NCBI GenBank assembly: GCA_946560065.1
Contig: CAMNUE010000003.1
Span: forward strand, 62,001-126,000
DNA length: 64,000 bases
Reading direction: 5' to 3'
Source of the DNA: an uncultured bacterium
Lineage (GTDB): Bacteria > Bacillota_I > Bacilli_A > RF39 > UBA660
Position 1 is the first letter of the stretch, and each line of letters begins with the position of its first letter. The notes beneath the pieces were generated by a model. That model was not told where the DNA came from. It worked only from the letters and a program-made list of their open reading frames with translations, and did not search any database. Positions 34,296 through 42,704 of the stretch are shown piece after piece. The translations under genes were made by a program, and so were the position numbers.

Positions 34296-36113
34296 ACTTT
34301 TATTTTTTATAAAGATTAATAAGACATTTAATATAGCAATGAATGTTACTCCAACATCCGCAAATACTGCCATATAAATAGTACTTATTCCGAAAACTCC
34401 AAGTATCAAAACAATAAATTTTATTGTTAAGGCTAATATGATACTTTCTGTAACTTTTCTTTTTGTAGTTTTTGCTATTCCAATAGCAGTTCTAATGCTT
34501 GAGATATCATCATTCATTAGAACTATATCGCTTGCTTCTATCGCAGCATCACTACCTATTCCACCCATTGAAACACCAAAATCAGCAATTTTTATTACAG
34601 GAGCATCATTAATTCCATCACCTACAAACATTACTTTTCCTTTGTTTTTATAATCTTTTACATAGTTAACTTTATCTAATGGTAGGAGATTACTATAATA
34701 TGTAGTGACCCCTACTTTTTTGCTTGTTTCCTTAACTATTTCTTCATTATCCCCAGAAAGGATTATTAAATCTTTATTTATTATTTTCTTTAAATCTTTT
34801 AAATTTAGACTGCTCTTTTTAATTTTATCAGATATAACTAGATATCCTTGATACTTGTTATTTATGGCAAGATAGATTATTGTGCCAACTTCTTTGGCTT
34901 TCTTAAAATCAACTTTATTATCTTCTAGTAATTTAGCGTTTCCTACTAAAATTTTATCTTTTTCGATTGCACAACTGATTCCTTTACCTTCAATTTCTTT
35001 ATAATTTTTAATAGTTTTCATTTTTTCTTTATTGCATTCTTTTATTGTAGTTGCGATTGGATGAATAGAATTTACTTCTACTGATGCGATTATATTTATA
35101 AATTCTTTTTCATTTAATTTTGTATTTACTTTAGTAACTTCAAAGACACCTTCTGTTATGGTACCAGTTTTATCTAACATTAAGTAGTCAATGTCTGTTA
35201 AATTTTCGAGTTCTTTAGAGCCTTTTATTAGAATACCTTCTCTAGATGAAGCACCTATTCCACAGAAATATCCTAAGGGAACAGATATAACTAAGGCACA
35301 AGGACATGATGTTACTAAGAATACTAATGCCCTATATAACCAAGTATTAAAATCTTGTCCAAATATGGTTGGAATTAAAACTAGGAGAATAGCTGATAGT
35401 ACTACTATTGGAGTATATATTTTGGCAAATTTCCTAATAAATGTTTCCGTTGATGATTTGTTATTATTAGAGTTTTCTATTAAGGAAATTATCTTTTGAG
35501 CAGTTGTTGTTTCATATGTAGAAGTAGCTTTTACTTTCAAAACTGTATTTTTGTTAATACAACCACTTAGTACTGAACTGTCCTTTTTTACTTTTCTTGG
35601 AACCGATTCTCCAGTAATTGAAGAAGTATCTAGGTATGATTCTCCTTCAATAATTATTCCATCTAATGGGATTTTTTCTCCTGGTTTTACAATAAATACA
35701 TTACCTATTTTAGCATTTTCGATTGGAATATCTTTAATTTTATCATTCTTTTCTAAATGAATCTTTTCAACTCTTAAATCCATTAGTTTGGTGATTGACT
35801 CTTTACTTTTATGAACTGCAAGATGAGAAAAATATTCTCCAATTTGAAATAGTAAAATTACTAATACTGCTTCAGTGTAACTACTAATAAAGAATGCACC
35901 TATAGTGGCGATAATCATTAGAAAGTTCTCATCAAAGATTTCTCCCTTAATAATATTTTTAAATGCTTCGATGTACATTTCATAAGAGATTATGATATAA
36001 CTTATTATTAAGATTACTAATTTTATATTATTTACTTTTATTGGATAAGAAATTAGAAAAAGAAAAGTACTTAGAATTATTTTAATTAAAGTTCCATTCA
36101 AATATTTTTTCAT
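34281..36113 (-). CDS. cadA: Heavy-metal P-type ATPase (CadA/ZntA type)
   Basis: P1B-type exporter, 610 aa, for Zn/Cd/Pb-like ions. Motifs: actuator SITGESVPRK, membrane ion site SCPCALVISVP (the Zn/Cd group form, in contrast to copA's CPCSLGLATP), phosphorylation site DKTGTITEG, hinge GDGINDAPVI. There is no N-terminal heavy-metal-associated domain, so it begins directly with membrane helices. Its start codon follows the arsR-family stop with no gap, using GGAGG inside that gene. Expression should be controlled by that repressor acting on the operator at 36427-36446. Confidence 0.93.
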   Translation of the reverse strand: MKKYLNGTLIKIILSTFLFLISYPIKVNNIKLVILIISYIIISYEMYIEAFKNIIKGEIFDENFLMIIATIGAFFISSYTEAVLVILLFQIGEYFSHLAVHKSKESITKLMDLRVEKIHLEKNDKIKDIPIENAKIGNVFIVKPGEKIPLDGIIIEGESYLDTSSITGESVPRKVKKDSSVLSGCINKNTVLKVKATSTYETTTAQKIISLIENSNNNKSSTETFIRKFAKIYTPIVVLSAILLVLIPTIFGQDFNTWLYRALVFLVTSCPCALVISVPLGYFCGIGASSREGILIKGSKELENLTDIDYLMLDKTGTITEGVFEVTKVNTKLNEKEFINIIASVEVNSIHPIATTIKECNKEKMKTIKNYKEIEGKGISCAIEKDKILVGNAKLLEDNKVDFKKAKEVGTIIYLAINNKYQGYLVISDKIKKSSLNLKDLKKIINKDLIILSGDNEEIVKETSKKVGVTTYYSNLLPLDKVNYVKDYKNKGKVMFVGDGINDAPVIKIADFGVSMGGIGSDAAIEASDIVLMNDDISSIRTAIGIAKTTKRKVTESIILALTIKFIVLILGVFGISTIYMAVFADVGVTFIAILNVLLIFIKNKSKKSI

Positions 36114-36410
36114 TTATATTACCTCCGAAATATGTTCTAAACCATATTTTAAAATGATTTTGATATGTTCATCTGCAATACTATAATAGACGTTTTTACC
36201 TACTTTTTCTGTTTTTACTAAGTTTGATGATCGTAGATTCTTAAGCTGATGCGAAACAGCTGATTGTGAGATATCTAAGATTTCACTTATTTCATTGACA
36301 CAAAGTGGTTTATTAACTAGTACATCTAATATTCTTAGTCTCGTTTGATCTCCAAATATTTTATAAAATTCACTTAAACCGTATAGTAACTCTTTACTAT
36401 GTATTTTCAT
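36114..36410 (-). CDS. ArsR/SmtB-family metal-sensing repressor (CadC/CzrA-like)
   Basis: Homodimeric winged-helix repressor of 98 aa that releases DNA upon metal binding. LYGLSEFYKIFGDQTRLRILDVL is the family start; KPLCVNEISEILDISQSAVSHQLKNLRSSNLV is the recognition helix region with one Cys in the LCV position. Metal ligands of the CzrA type (Asp/His pair in the C-terminal helix) may be provided by DEHIKIILKYGLEH. It heads the operon with the CadA-type ATPase, with its own operator overlapping the transcription start. Confidence 0.92.
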   Translation of the reverse strand: MKIHSKELLYGLSEFYKIFGDQTRLRILDVLVNKPLCVNEISEILDISQSAVSHQLKNLRSSNLVKTEKVGKNVYYSIADEHIKIILKYGLEHISEVI

Positions 36411-36426
36411 ATATCCTCCTTTTCAA

Positions 36427-36446
36427 TATGAATAATTGTTCATATA
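36427..36446. promoter_or_regulatory. Operator for the ArsR-family repressor
   Basis: ATATGAATAA-TTGTTCATAT, a 10+10 inverted repeat with one mismatch, matches the 12-2-12 operators of SmtB/CzrA-type repressors (TGAA..A..TTCA core). It lies between the -10 and the start codon of the repressor gene. A further half site TTCATAT follows at 36448 and beyond. Confidence 0.8.
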
Positions 36447-36450
36447 TTCA

Positions 36451-36479
36451 TATTAATATAATACGTCTAATTTGTCAAC
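36451..36479 (-). promoter_or_regulatory. Promoter of the arsR-cadA operon
   Basis: Minus strand: perfect -35 TTGACA (36474-36479), 17-bp spacer, -10 TAATAT (36451-36456), placing the start of transcription in the adjacent operator. One of only two clear TTGACA promoters seen in the window. Confidence 0.8.
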
Positions 36480-36526
36480 AGATGAAAAAAAAGAAGATTG
36501 TTTCTTCTTTAATATACTTTTAAATA

Positions 36527-36919
36527 CTACATTAAGTCTTTTTCTATTAACATTGGTATTATATATTTACCTAAAATACTTCCAACTTTTATTCCTGATT
36601 TTTGATAGTTTCTATCTATCCATAGTGCTTCTTTTATTTCGCTTTGAGGTTTTATGACTCCTTCTACTTTAACTAAATAAGTTTGAACATGAATTGATTT
36701 ATTTGAAAATACTGCGATGTCTTCGTATCCACCAATAAATTTAGCCTCTATTAATTCGACATCTAATTCTTCTTTTAGTTCTCTTTTTAGTGTTTCGAAG
36801 TCGGTTTCATTCCCTTCTCGTTTTCCACCAGGAATTATACATTCTTCTCGATTATTATTTTTTCTTTGAACCAAGATTTTTTTATCTTTTAGAATAATTC
36901 CCCCTACTTTGTCAATCAT
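36527..36919 (-). CDS. Nudix hydrolase
   Basis: A 130-aa one-domain Nudix hydrolase that cleaves a nucleoside-diphosphate-X substrate. The box GGKREGNETDFETLKRELKEELDV agrees with GX5EX7REUXEEXGU except Asp replacing the last Gly, which is a common variation. The track start at 36940 overlaps the preceding gene; the true start at 36919 (MIDKVGG) follows AAGGAGAAGACG. It is co-transcribed with the TSCPD and FemABX genes upstream. Substrate unknown. Confidence 0.88.
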   Translation of the reverse strand: MIDKVGGIILKDKKILVQRKNNNREECIIPGGKREGNETDFETLKRELKEELDVELIEAKFIGGYEDIAVFSNKSIHVQTYLVKVEGVIKPQSEIKEALWIDRNYQKSGIKVGSILGKYIIPMLIEKDLM

Positions 36920-36929
36920 CGTCTTCTCC

Positions 36930-37175
36930 TTACTTTTCAAATTCTTCTAAGGCTTTTGCAAGTTGTGCTGGACAAGAAGTATTTCTTGGACCACATTTAA
37001 TTTCTTTTAATTTTTCTTTAATAACATTTACATTTTGTCCTTCAACTAAAGCTGCTATTCCTTTTAAATTCCCATTACAGCCATCTTGAAAAGATAAGTT
37101 ATAAATTTTACCATCTTCAATATCAAAATCTATTTGTTTTGAACAAACACCACTTGGTGTATATGTTTTATGCAT
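36930..37175 (-). CDS. TSCPD-domain small protein (TIGR03905-like)
   Basis: An 81-aa protein of the TSCPD-domain group, resembling the C-terminal zinc-binding tail of class II ribonucleotide reductases. Cysteines occur at VCSKQI, DGCNGN, IKCGPRN and the signature TSCPAQLAKAL (usual TSCPDQLA). A metal or redox role is likely but unproven. It follows the FemABX gene by one base and precedes the Nudix gene, all in one operon. Confidence 0.85.
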   Translation of the reverse strand: MHKTYTPSGVCSKQIDFDIEDGKIYNLSFQDGCNGNLKGIAALVEGQNVNVIKEKLKEIKCGPRNTSCPAQLAKALEEFEK

Positions 37176-37176
37176 A

Positions 37177-38409
37177 CTACTTTACTCCTTTTATTTTATG
37201 AATTAATTTAAAAATATTATAGTGCCATGTTATAGGAAGCTCATATTCCCCGATTAGTTCTTCAACATAACCATTAAAGCCTCTTTTAAATTCATATATT
37301 CCATAATCTTTAGGATGTTCATTTATATTTTCTGGGATACCATAGAAATTATGTTTTTTAAAACCATTTTCAATTCCATATTTTATTAATTCCCATTGAA
37401 TTAGATATTGTGAATTAAACTTCATATATTCTTCATAGTTACCGCTAGAAAGATAAATTATTTCTGGTTTTATTAACATGAACATAGAACCTGATAAAGT
37501 TATAACATCTTTTTTCTCTTTTTCAATTATCTCTTCTGATTCTTTAATACGTTTGTTTATTGATGTTATTTCATTAGTTAGTCCTTTCTTCTGTCCATCA
37601 TTATATTTGGCGTCACTTAAACTATTCATTTTATCTTCTTTTTCTTTCTTTTCTTTTTCTAATCCTTCAATATATTTTTTTAGATTTAGTTCAGTGATAA
37701 AGAATTTCACTTCATTTTTGTCATGGAATAATTTATACATTTCTTGGAAGTAAGATAGTTTTCTAACAGTAAAGCCTTTTCTGGCACCAGTTTCGACCAT
37801 AATATTTTGAAATCTTTCTAGTTCATCATAACCTATTTCATTTACTGTAATACCGAATTTTTCTGTTTTACGTATTTGGTTTCTTGTATTTGGTTTCATT
37901 TCTTTTAAGATTTGTTCTTCACTTTTACCTTCTAAATCAAGTGAAAACATCCAACCTACTTGTTCTTTCTTTTCCATTGGAACCTTTTGGAAACCTAGTT
38001 TTAGAAGATTATTTACAACTTGTGAATTATCTTCTCCATCTTCAACGATATTTCCATCTATATCTCTTTCTTTGTAGATAATATATGGATCAATTCTTAA
38101 AATATAGCCTTTTTTGTCTTTGATGTATTTTTTTAATTCAGTTGTGAAAAAATTAAGTAGCTCCTCATCTTTGAAATCCATTAAATAACCACGTGGTGAA
38201 TAGAATTCATACTTATTGAAGTGTCTTTTATGACTAAGAAGCATGGTTGCGGCAATTATCTTTTTATCTTTCTTTACTCCAACATATGATGTTTCCCAAT
38301 TTGATTTTTCTCTTAATTTAGAAATTTCTGGAGCAGATAAAAATGTTTTTAAGGGATGATTTTCCCAATATGTTCGGTATTCTTTTTCTGTTATTTCTTG
38401 AAATTTCAT
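37177..38409 (-). CDS. FemABX-family peptidoglycan bridge aminoacyltransferase
   Basis: Aminoacyl-tRNA-dependent ligase of about 410 aa that adds residues to the peptidoglycan cross-bridge (FemA/FemX/MurM-like). Two GNAT-like halves are visible: ...FYSPRGYLMDF... and ...GSMFMLIKPEIIYLSSGNYEEYMKFNSQYLIQWELIKYG...HNFYGIPENINEHPKDYGIYEFKRGF. Between them lies the charged coiled-coil arm (EGLEKEKKEKEDKMNSL), which is the FemA hallmark. The start is ATG 38409 behind GAGGAGTGATTAC; the track start adds five residues. It is first in an operon with the TSCPD and Nudix genes. Which residue it adds is unknown. Confidence 0.9.
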   Translation of the reverse strand: MKFQEITEKEYRTYWENHPLKTFLSAPEISKLREKSNWETSYVGVKKDKKIIAATMLLSHKRHFNKYEFYSPRGYLMDFKDEELLNFFTTELKKYIKDKKGYILRIDPYIIYKERDIDGNIVEDGEDNSQVVNNLLKLGFQKVPMEKKEQVGWMFSLDLEGKSEEQILKEMKPNTRNQIRKTEKFGITVNEIGYDELERFQNIMVETGARKGFTVRKLSYFQEMYKLFHDKNEVKFFITELNLKKYIEGLEKEKKEKEDKMNSLSDAKYNDGQKKGLTNEITSINKRIKESEEIIEKEKKDVITLSGSMFMLIKPEIIYLSSGNYEEYMKFNSQYLIQWELIKYGIENGFKKHNFYGIPENINEHPKDYGIYEFKRGFNGYVEELIGEYELPITWHYNIFKLIHKIKGVK

Positions 38410-38466
38410 GTAATCACTCCTCATATGTTTTCTATAAATATTATACCATATTTTTTAATAATAAAA

Positions 38467-38484
38467 CTACTTATAGATAAGTAG
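38467..38484 (-). terminator. Terminator after the two-TM protein gene
   Basis: On the minus strand CTACTTAT-CT-ATAAGTAG followed by TTTTATTATT, directly after the stop codon. The loop is tight (effectively 4 nt after fraying). Confidence 0.7.
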
Positions 38485-38485
38485 C

Positions 38486-39187
38486 TTATTTTTGTTTAAG
38501 TTTTCTTTTTAATAACTTTTTCGTTCTTCTTATTTCAGCTTCAAGTTTTTCATCGATATTATCTACTAATTTATCTTTATCAAAGATTGTAATGATTAAT
38601 AGTACTATTACAGTAAATAGTAGTATTAATGAGATACATAGTATTATATTAAATCGATCTTTTTGCCCTTTTGTAGTATCTAAATAGCTATTAGTAAGAT
38701 ATGTTTCGTAATTCTCTTCTGTAATTTTTACTTCATTCTCTGCTGGTACAAAATTTGGAATGTTCTTAATAGCTAAATTTTTTATTTCTTGATTAGCGAT
38801 TACTGGATAGCCATAAGCTCTGATTGGCTCAGGAACCTCTGTTGTTCTTTCATAAGAATAATCTATGATATCTTTATACTTATTGTAGTCACTCTCATCA
38901 ATTGCAATTATATAAGTGTGCCAAAGACCAGTTGATTCTTGTTCTATGACAAAGTGAATTCCAACATTGCTTTCTTGGTAGTAGGCAAACTTTTCAGACA
39001 TCTTATATATTTCAATATAGGTACGTTCATCAACATTTTCTACTTCATCCCATGGTACAACATCTTTCTTTTCTTGAAATAATTGATATGATCCAACAAA
39101 AAGGATTGTAATGATTGCAAGATACACTAAACAAACGACCATTTTTATGACTAATCTTTTTTCATTTATTTTCTTTTTCCTCTTCAT
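38486..39187 (-). CDS. Two-TM membrane protein of unknown function
   Basis: A 233-aa protein. Membrane helices lie at about residues 12-32 and 182-205, enclosing a ~150-residue extracytoplasmic domain that is acidic and beta/alpha mixed, and both tails are strongly basic. No recognised domain. The start follows GAGGAAGTAAT. It lies as a single gene between two terminators. Topology (inside-outside-inside) is predicted from the positive-inside rule. Confidence 0.6.
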   Translation of the reverse strand: MKRKKKINEKRLVIKMVVCLVYLAIITILFVGSYQLFQEKKDVVPWDEVENVDERTYIEIYKMSEKFAYYQESNVGIHFVIEQESTGLWHTYIIAIDESDYNKYKDIIDYSYERTTEVPEPIRAYGYPVIANQEIKNLAIKNIPNFVPAENEVKITEENYETYLTNSYLDTTKGQKDRFNIILCISLILLFTVIVLLIITIFDKDKLVDNIDEKLEAEIRRTKKLLKRKLKQK

Positions 39188-39250
39188 ATTACTTCCTCTA
39201 TCCTTGATATAATCATAACATATTTTTATAAAAAGGATAAGCCCAATTAG

Positions 39251-39270
39251 AAAAAGCTATTTAAATAGCC
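39251..39270 (-). terminator. Terminator after the SDR gene
   Basis: On the minus strand GGCTATTTAAATAGC, then TTTTTC; the palindrome GCTATTTAAATAGC is the stem. Confidence 0.7.
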
Positions 39271-39280
39271 TATATACTTA

Positions 39281-40018
39281 TTAGTAACCACCATCTATTT
39301 TTATTATTTCACCATTGATATAAGTGTTTTCTTCACTGCTTAAATAGTAAACAAAGTTGGCAATCTCCGCTGGTTCTGCAAATCTTTTTAAATAAATCTT
39401 ATTTGTTTCTTCTTTTTTTAAATCTTCTGGCAAATCAGCATTCATTTCAGTATTTATCCAGCCTGGTGCAACTGAATTTACAAGTATTTTAGGTGCATAT
39501 TCTAAAGCAAAATTATGAGTCATGGAAATTATTCCTGCTTTTGATGCATCATAGTCTATACTTGTTGGGAAGAAAGCGTTAATACCATTAGTTGACGAAA
39601 TATTAACTATTTTTCCAAAATCATTGTTTTTAAACATGTATTCTCCAATATATTTAGACATTAAATAAGTTGAAGATAAATTATTAACAATTGTTTCATT
39701 AAAGATTTGACCTGTTCTTTCCGATAGCTCCATATCGTAAACAATGGCAGCATTATTTATTAAAACATCAATATGTCCAAATTTATTAATTACTTCAGTA
39801 AGTAATCTCTTAACATTTTCTTCTTTAGAGATATCTAATAATAAACTTAGGACTTCTACTTGATACTTATTTTTGATATTGTTTTCTACTTTAACTAGAG
39901 ATTCAAAATCCTCTTTGTCGTTTAGAACGATGTCATAGCCTTTACTGGCAAATTTGTGTGCTATTTCTTTTCCTAATCCTCTTCTTGAACCTGTTACGAT
40001 AACTACCTTTCTGCTCAT
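39281..40018 (-). CDS. Short-chain dehydrogenase/reductase (FabG-like)
   Basis: NAD(P)H-dependent oxidoreductase of 245 aa. Cofactor motif TGSRRGLGKEI, NNAA motif (DVLINNAA), catalytic Ser in NISST, the YDASKAG active site (Tyr and Lys) and C-terminal INGEIIKIDGGY. The length and motifs match FabG-type enzymes (3-oxoacyl reductases) but adjacent fatty-acid genes are absent, so other SDR substrates are possible. It follows the membrane-protein gene by 1 bp and forms an operon with it and the lipid kinase. Confidence 0.88.
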   Translation of the reverse strand: MSRKVVIVTGSRRGLGKEIAHKFASKGYDIVLNDKEDFESLVKVENNIKNKYQVEVLSLLLDISKEENVKRLLTEVINKFGHIDVLINNAAIVYDMELSERTGQIFNETIVNNLSSTYLMSKYIGEYMFKNNDFGKIVNISSTNGINAFFPTSIDYDASKAGIISMTHNFALEYAPKILVNSVAPGWINTEMNADLPEDLKKEETNKIYLKRFAEPAEIANFVYYLSSEENTYINGEIIKIDGGY

Positions 40019-40019
40019 T

Positions 40020-40850
40020 TTAACTCTCCTTTTGTAGTGTGTTTTTCTTTTTCAGTCTTGGAATAAATACTTCGGCAAATTTATAACCATCTCTATTTAA
40101 AATGTATAGGTATCCTATTATTGAGAAAACTAGTGCCCCAATGAAGTTAACAAATAAATCTTTCATAGTATCTATTAATCCAATATCTAAATAACCACCT
40201 TCGATTATATTTACTGTTTGATTATCATTACTGTATATTTTTACTTTCGAAATGTTATCTATGACAATTGCTTCATTTTCCCCATTAGGATTTATTTTGG
40301 TTGAAGAAATTTGTTCAACCATTCTATCTTTTTGCATGTCAGTTGCGAAATATTTATCTGCACTATACTCAAAAAATTCCCATAAAATTCCTATTGTCAT
40401 TGAAAAGGAAAAAGCTACTAAAGCTACGAAAGCTGGTGTCATTTTAATGTAAAAATCATCTGTATTGTTTAAAATATCAATTAAGGAAAAACCAATTGCT
40501 GCACATAGAAATCCATTTAGAGTATGAAGCATTGTATCCCAATGATGAAATATTCCATAAAAGTTTTGAATTTCTCCTAAGATTTCTGATGAGAAAATAA
40601 AGAGATAAACAATTACTTCTAGGGTTGTAGGTAAAGTTATATTAAATTTTTTTGATATTATCATTGGTAGTGTAAAAAGTAATAGTGTTAAGATACATAG
40701 GAAAACATTATTCCAGTTTCCATGAAGACTTTGAGCTACCATACAAATGATTACAAAGAATCTTAACACAAGATATACTGTTATATTTAATTCTTTTTTC
40801 TTTCTTGATTCTTTAATTGATTTTTTGTTCTTTTTTTTATTATTTGACAT
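40020..40850 (-). CDS. Polytopic membrane protein of DUF2238/YjdF type
   Basis: A 276-aa protein with a basic N-terminus and about six hydrophobic segments (residues 25-65, 70-90, 95-125, 140-165, 235-265). The motif HHWDTMLHTLNGFLCAAIGFSL, followed by EFFEYSAD, is characteristic of the DUF2238/YjdF membrane family. Function is unknown. The start follows AGTAGGTGGCATA, 11 bp after the lipid-kinase stop, with the SDR 1 bp downstream. The three genes may act on a lipid or lipid-linked substrate. Confidence 0.75.
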   Translation of the reverse strand: MSNNKKKNKKSIKESRKKKELNITVYLVLRFFVIICMVAQSLHGNWNNVFLCILTLLLFTLPMIISKKFNITLPTTLEVIVYLFIFSSEILGEIQNFYGIFHHWDTMLHTLNGFLCAAIGFSLIDILNNTDDFYIKMTPAFVALVAFSFSMTIGILWEFFEYSADKYFATDMQKDRMVEQISSTKINPNGENEAIVIDNISKVKIYSNDNQTVNIIEGGYLDIGLIDTMKDLFVNFIGALVFSIIGYLYILNRDGYKFAEVFIPRLKKKNTLQKES

Positions 40851-40861
40851 TATGCCACCTA

Positions 40862-41782
40862 CTATTCATCAAAAAGCTTTTTTATATTTTCTTGTGGAAC
40901 TAACATTTTCATATTTTGTTCTACATGGAAAGAAAATTTATTATTTTTTACTTTATATTCTTCTCCATCGATACACCATGATGTTTTTGGTTTAGTTAAA
41001 AATTCTATCTCAAAATTATTTGTTTGGTAATATTTAATTCCTGGTATATCTTTTACATCCATCGTACTTATTAGTACTAGCATTTTTAACATATCCTTTT
41101 TTGTTTTTATATCGGCTAAGGCTACCTCAAACATATTATCATCTAGTTTTACATCATAATAGACATCAGGTTGTCCAGCTATTCTTGATGAATTTGATAT
41201 GAATATAAAAGCATATGTTCCTTGATGCTCTTCTTTATTTACTTTATATTTAATGTCATAGCGATTAATTTTATTACGTAATTGTTTGAAACCATACATT
41301 ATATAGGCGATTTTTCCATATCTCTTTTTTAAGCTTCTTGGCGTTGCATATGCCATGTCTATATAATCTCCTAGGCAGGCTACGTAAATGAATGGTGTTT
41401 TATCTATAAAGCAAACATCTACTTTTTTTGCTTTACCTTGAAGTAATATTTCAAGATTTTCATATACACTTTTATTTAATCCATACATATTTCCAACATC
41501 GTTAGTACTTCCCATAGGAAGCGGAGCTATTGTAAGAGGCTTTTCTCGTAAGATATTTCCAGAGACAATTTCATTTAATGTACCATCTCCTCCTCCACTT
41601 ATTACTAGTGAAGTTTTCTCGTCTAAAGCTTGAATGATATTTTTAGCGTCTCCTTTAGCTTTGGTAAAAATTATTTCAGTGTCGTAGCCATATTTTCTTA
41701 ATATGTCGTAAAAGTCTTGGTAAGTAGTTATCTTTTTCTTTTTTCCGCTTTCTGGATTCATGATGATTACACATTTTTTCAT
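40862..41782 (-). CDS. Diacylglycerol/lipid kinase (DagK/YegS-like)
   Basis: Soluble lipid kinase of 306 aa. N-terminal NPESGKKKK, the nucleotide-binding VISGGGDGTLNEIVSG, and PMGSTNDVGN are the DAGK catalytic-domain signatures; the C-terminal beta domain includes IDGEEY. Firmicutes DgkB recycles the diacylglycerol released by lipoteichoic acid synthesis, which fits an envelope-focused region. Starts after GGGAGATGGTGCTTC. First gene of the operon with the membrane protein and SDR. Confidence 0.9.
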   Translation of the reverse strand: MKKCVIIMNPESGKKKKITTYQDFYDILRKYGYDTEIIFTKAKGDAKNIIQALDEKTSLVISGGGDGTLNEIVSGNILREKPLTIAPLPMGSTNDVGNMYGLNKSVYENLEILLQGKAKKVDVCFIDKTPFIYVACLGDYIDMAYATPRSLKKRYGKIAYIMYGFKQLRNKINRYDIKYKVNKEEHQGTYAFIFISNSSRIAGQPDVYYDVKLDDNMFEVALADIKTKKDMLKMLVLISTMDVKDIPGIKYYQTNNFEIEFLTKPKTSWCIDGEEYKVKNNKFSFHVEQNMKMLVPQENIKKLFDE

Positions 41783-41855
41783 GAAGCACCATCTCCCTTT
41801 AATACCTTTATTATAACATTTTTTATAATTTTTACTAGCATTTAATTATTTATTA

Positions 41856-41892
41856 CAAAAAAGAAAGAAAAAGAGTTTTATACCTTTTCCTT
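41856..41892 (-). terminator. Terminator at the end of the polysaccharide cluster
   Basis: On the minus strand AAGGAAAAGG-TATAAAAC-TCTTTTTCTT (two G-T pairs) is followed by TCTTTTTTG. Confidence 0.55.
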
Positions 41893-41909
41893 GTTATAGT
41901 TATTCTTTA

Positions 41910-42620
41910 TCATTCTATTATGTATGGTAGTAAAACTCTTGTTATTTTAGCATACCCCATTGTATTTGGGTGAATACCATCGTTTGTGTATTTTGGATCT
42001 AATTCTCCAGTAGAATTGATTAATTCATCAAACATGTTTATATAGGTAACATTGTCCGATTTGCAGTATTTTTCTAATCTTTTATTCATTCCTTTAATTA
42101 TTTCATTATCTCCTGGCTCTGCTAAAATATCTTTCATCTCAACATTGATTGGATATATTGATTCTAAATATATTTTTGCTTTAGGACGGTTTGTTTTTAT
42201 TTCAGATATTATTTTCTTTATATTATTAATAATTTTAGTTTGATTTTCTGATGATTTGTTTGGCATTAAGTCGTTAATACCTATTAGTAAGATTACTTTT
42301 GAAGGATTATATTTATATAGCATGGAATCCATTCTATCTAATAAATCTTGTGTTCTGTATCCTGATACACCACTATTTAATACTGGCATATCGCCATATA
42401 TATCTTGAACCGGATATAATTCAGTAATTGAATCTCCAAAGATAACAATATTTTCTTTTCCTAAATCTTGGTTTTTACTAGTCTCCGTTGGTGTAGTTTG
42501 AGCAATCTCCTTACTTTCTTCTTTATTGAAGTAGTTATAAAAGAAGACTGAAGAAAATATTGCTACTATAACAATAATTACAAATATTGATATATTTATT
42601 TTTAATTGATTATTTTTCAT
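41910..42620 (-). CDS. SGNH/GDSL-family esterase, membrane-anchored
   Basis: A 236-aa secreted hydrolase with a signal anchor (residues about 8-28). All SGNH blocks are visible: GDSITELYPVQD (nucleophile Ser), GVSGYRTQDLL (Gly), GINDL (Asn) and DGIHPNTMGY (Asp/His). Such enzymes remove or transfer acyl groups on polysaccharides. The track start at 42656 is replaced by 42620, behind GCGGTGATAAAT. It is closely related to the SGNH protein at 53.4-54.2 kb. Preceded by an acyltransferase gene, so acyl addition and removal or acyl relay on the exported polymer is likely. Confidence 0.88.
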   Translation of the reverse strand: MKNNQLKINISIFVIIVIVAIFSSVFFYNYFNKEESKEIAQTTPTETSKNQDLGKENIVIFGDSITELYPVQDIYGDMPVLNSGVSGYRTQDLLDRMDSMLYKYNPSKVILLIGINDLMPNKSSENQTKIINNIKKIISEIKTNRPKAKIYLESIYPINVEMKDILAEPGDNEIIKGMNKRLEKYCKSDNVTYINMFDELINSTGELDPKYTNDGIHPNTMGYAKITRVLLPYIIE

Positions 42621-42704
42621 ATTTATCACCGCTATTCTATTGTTATATTCGTACATGGATAATTATAACATTATAATTATTAATTTTGTATAATATCTTG
42701 TTCT

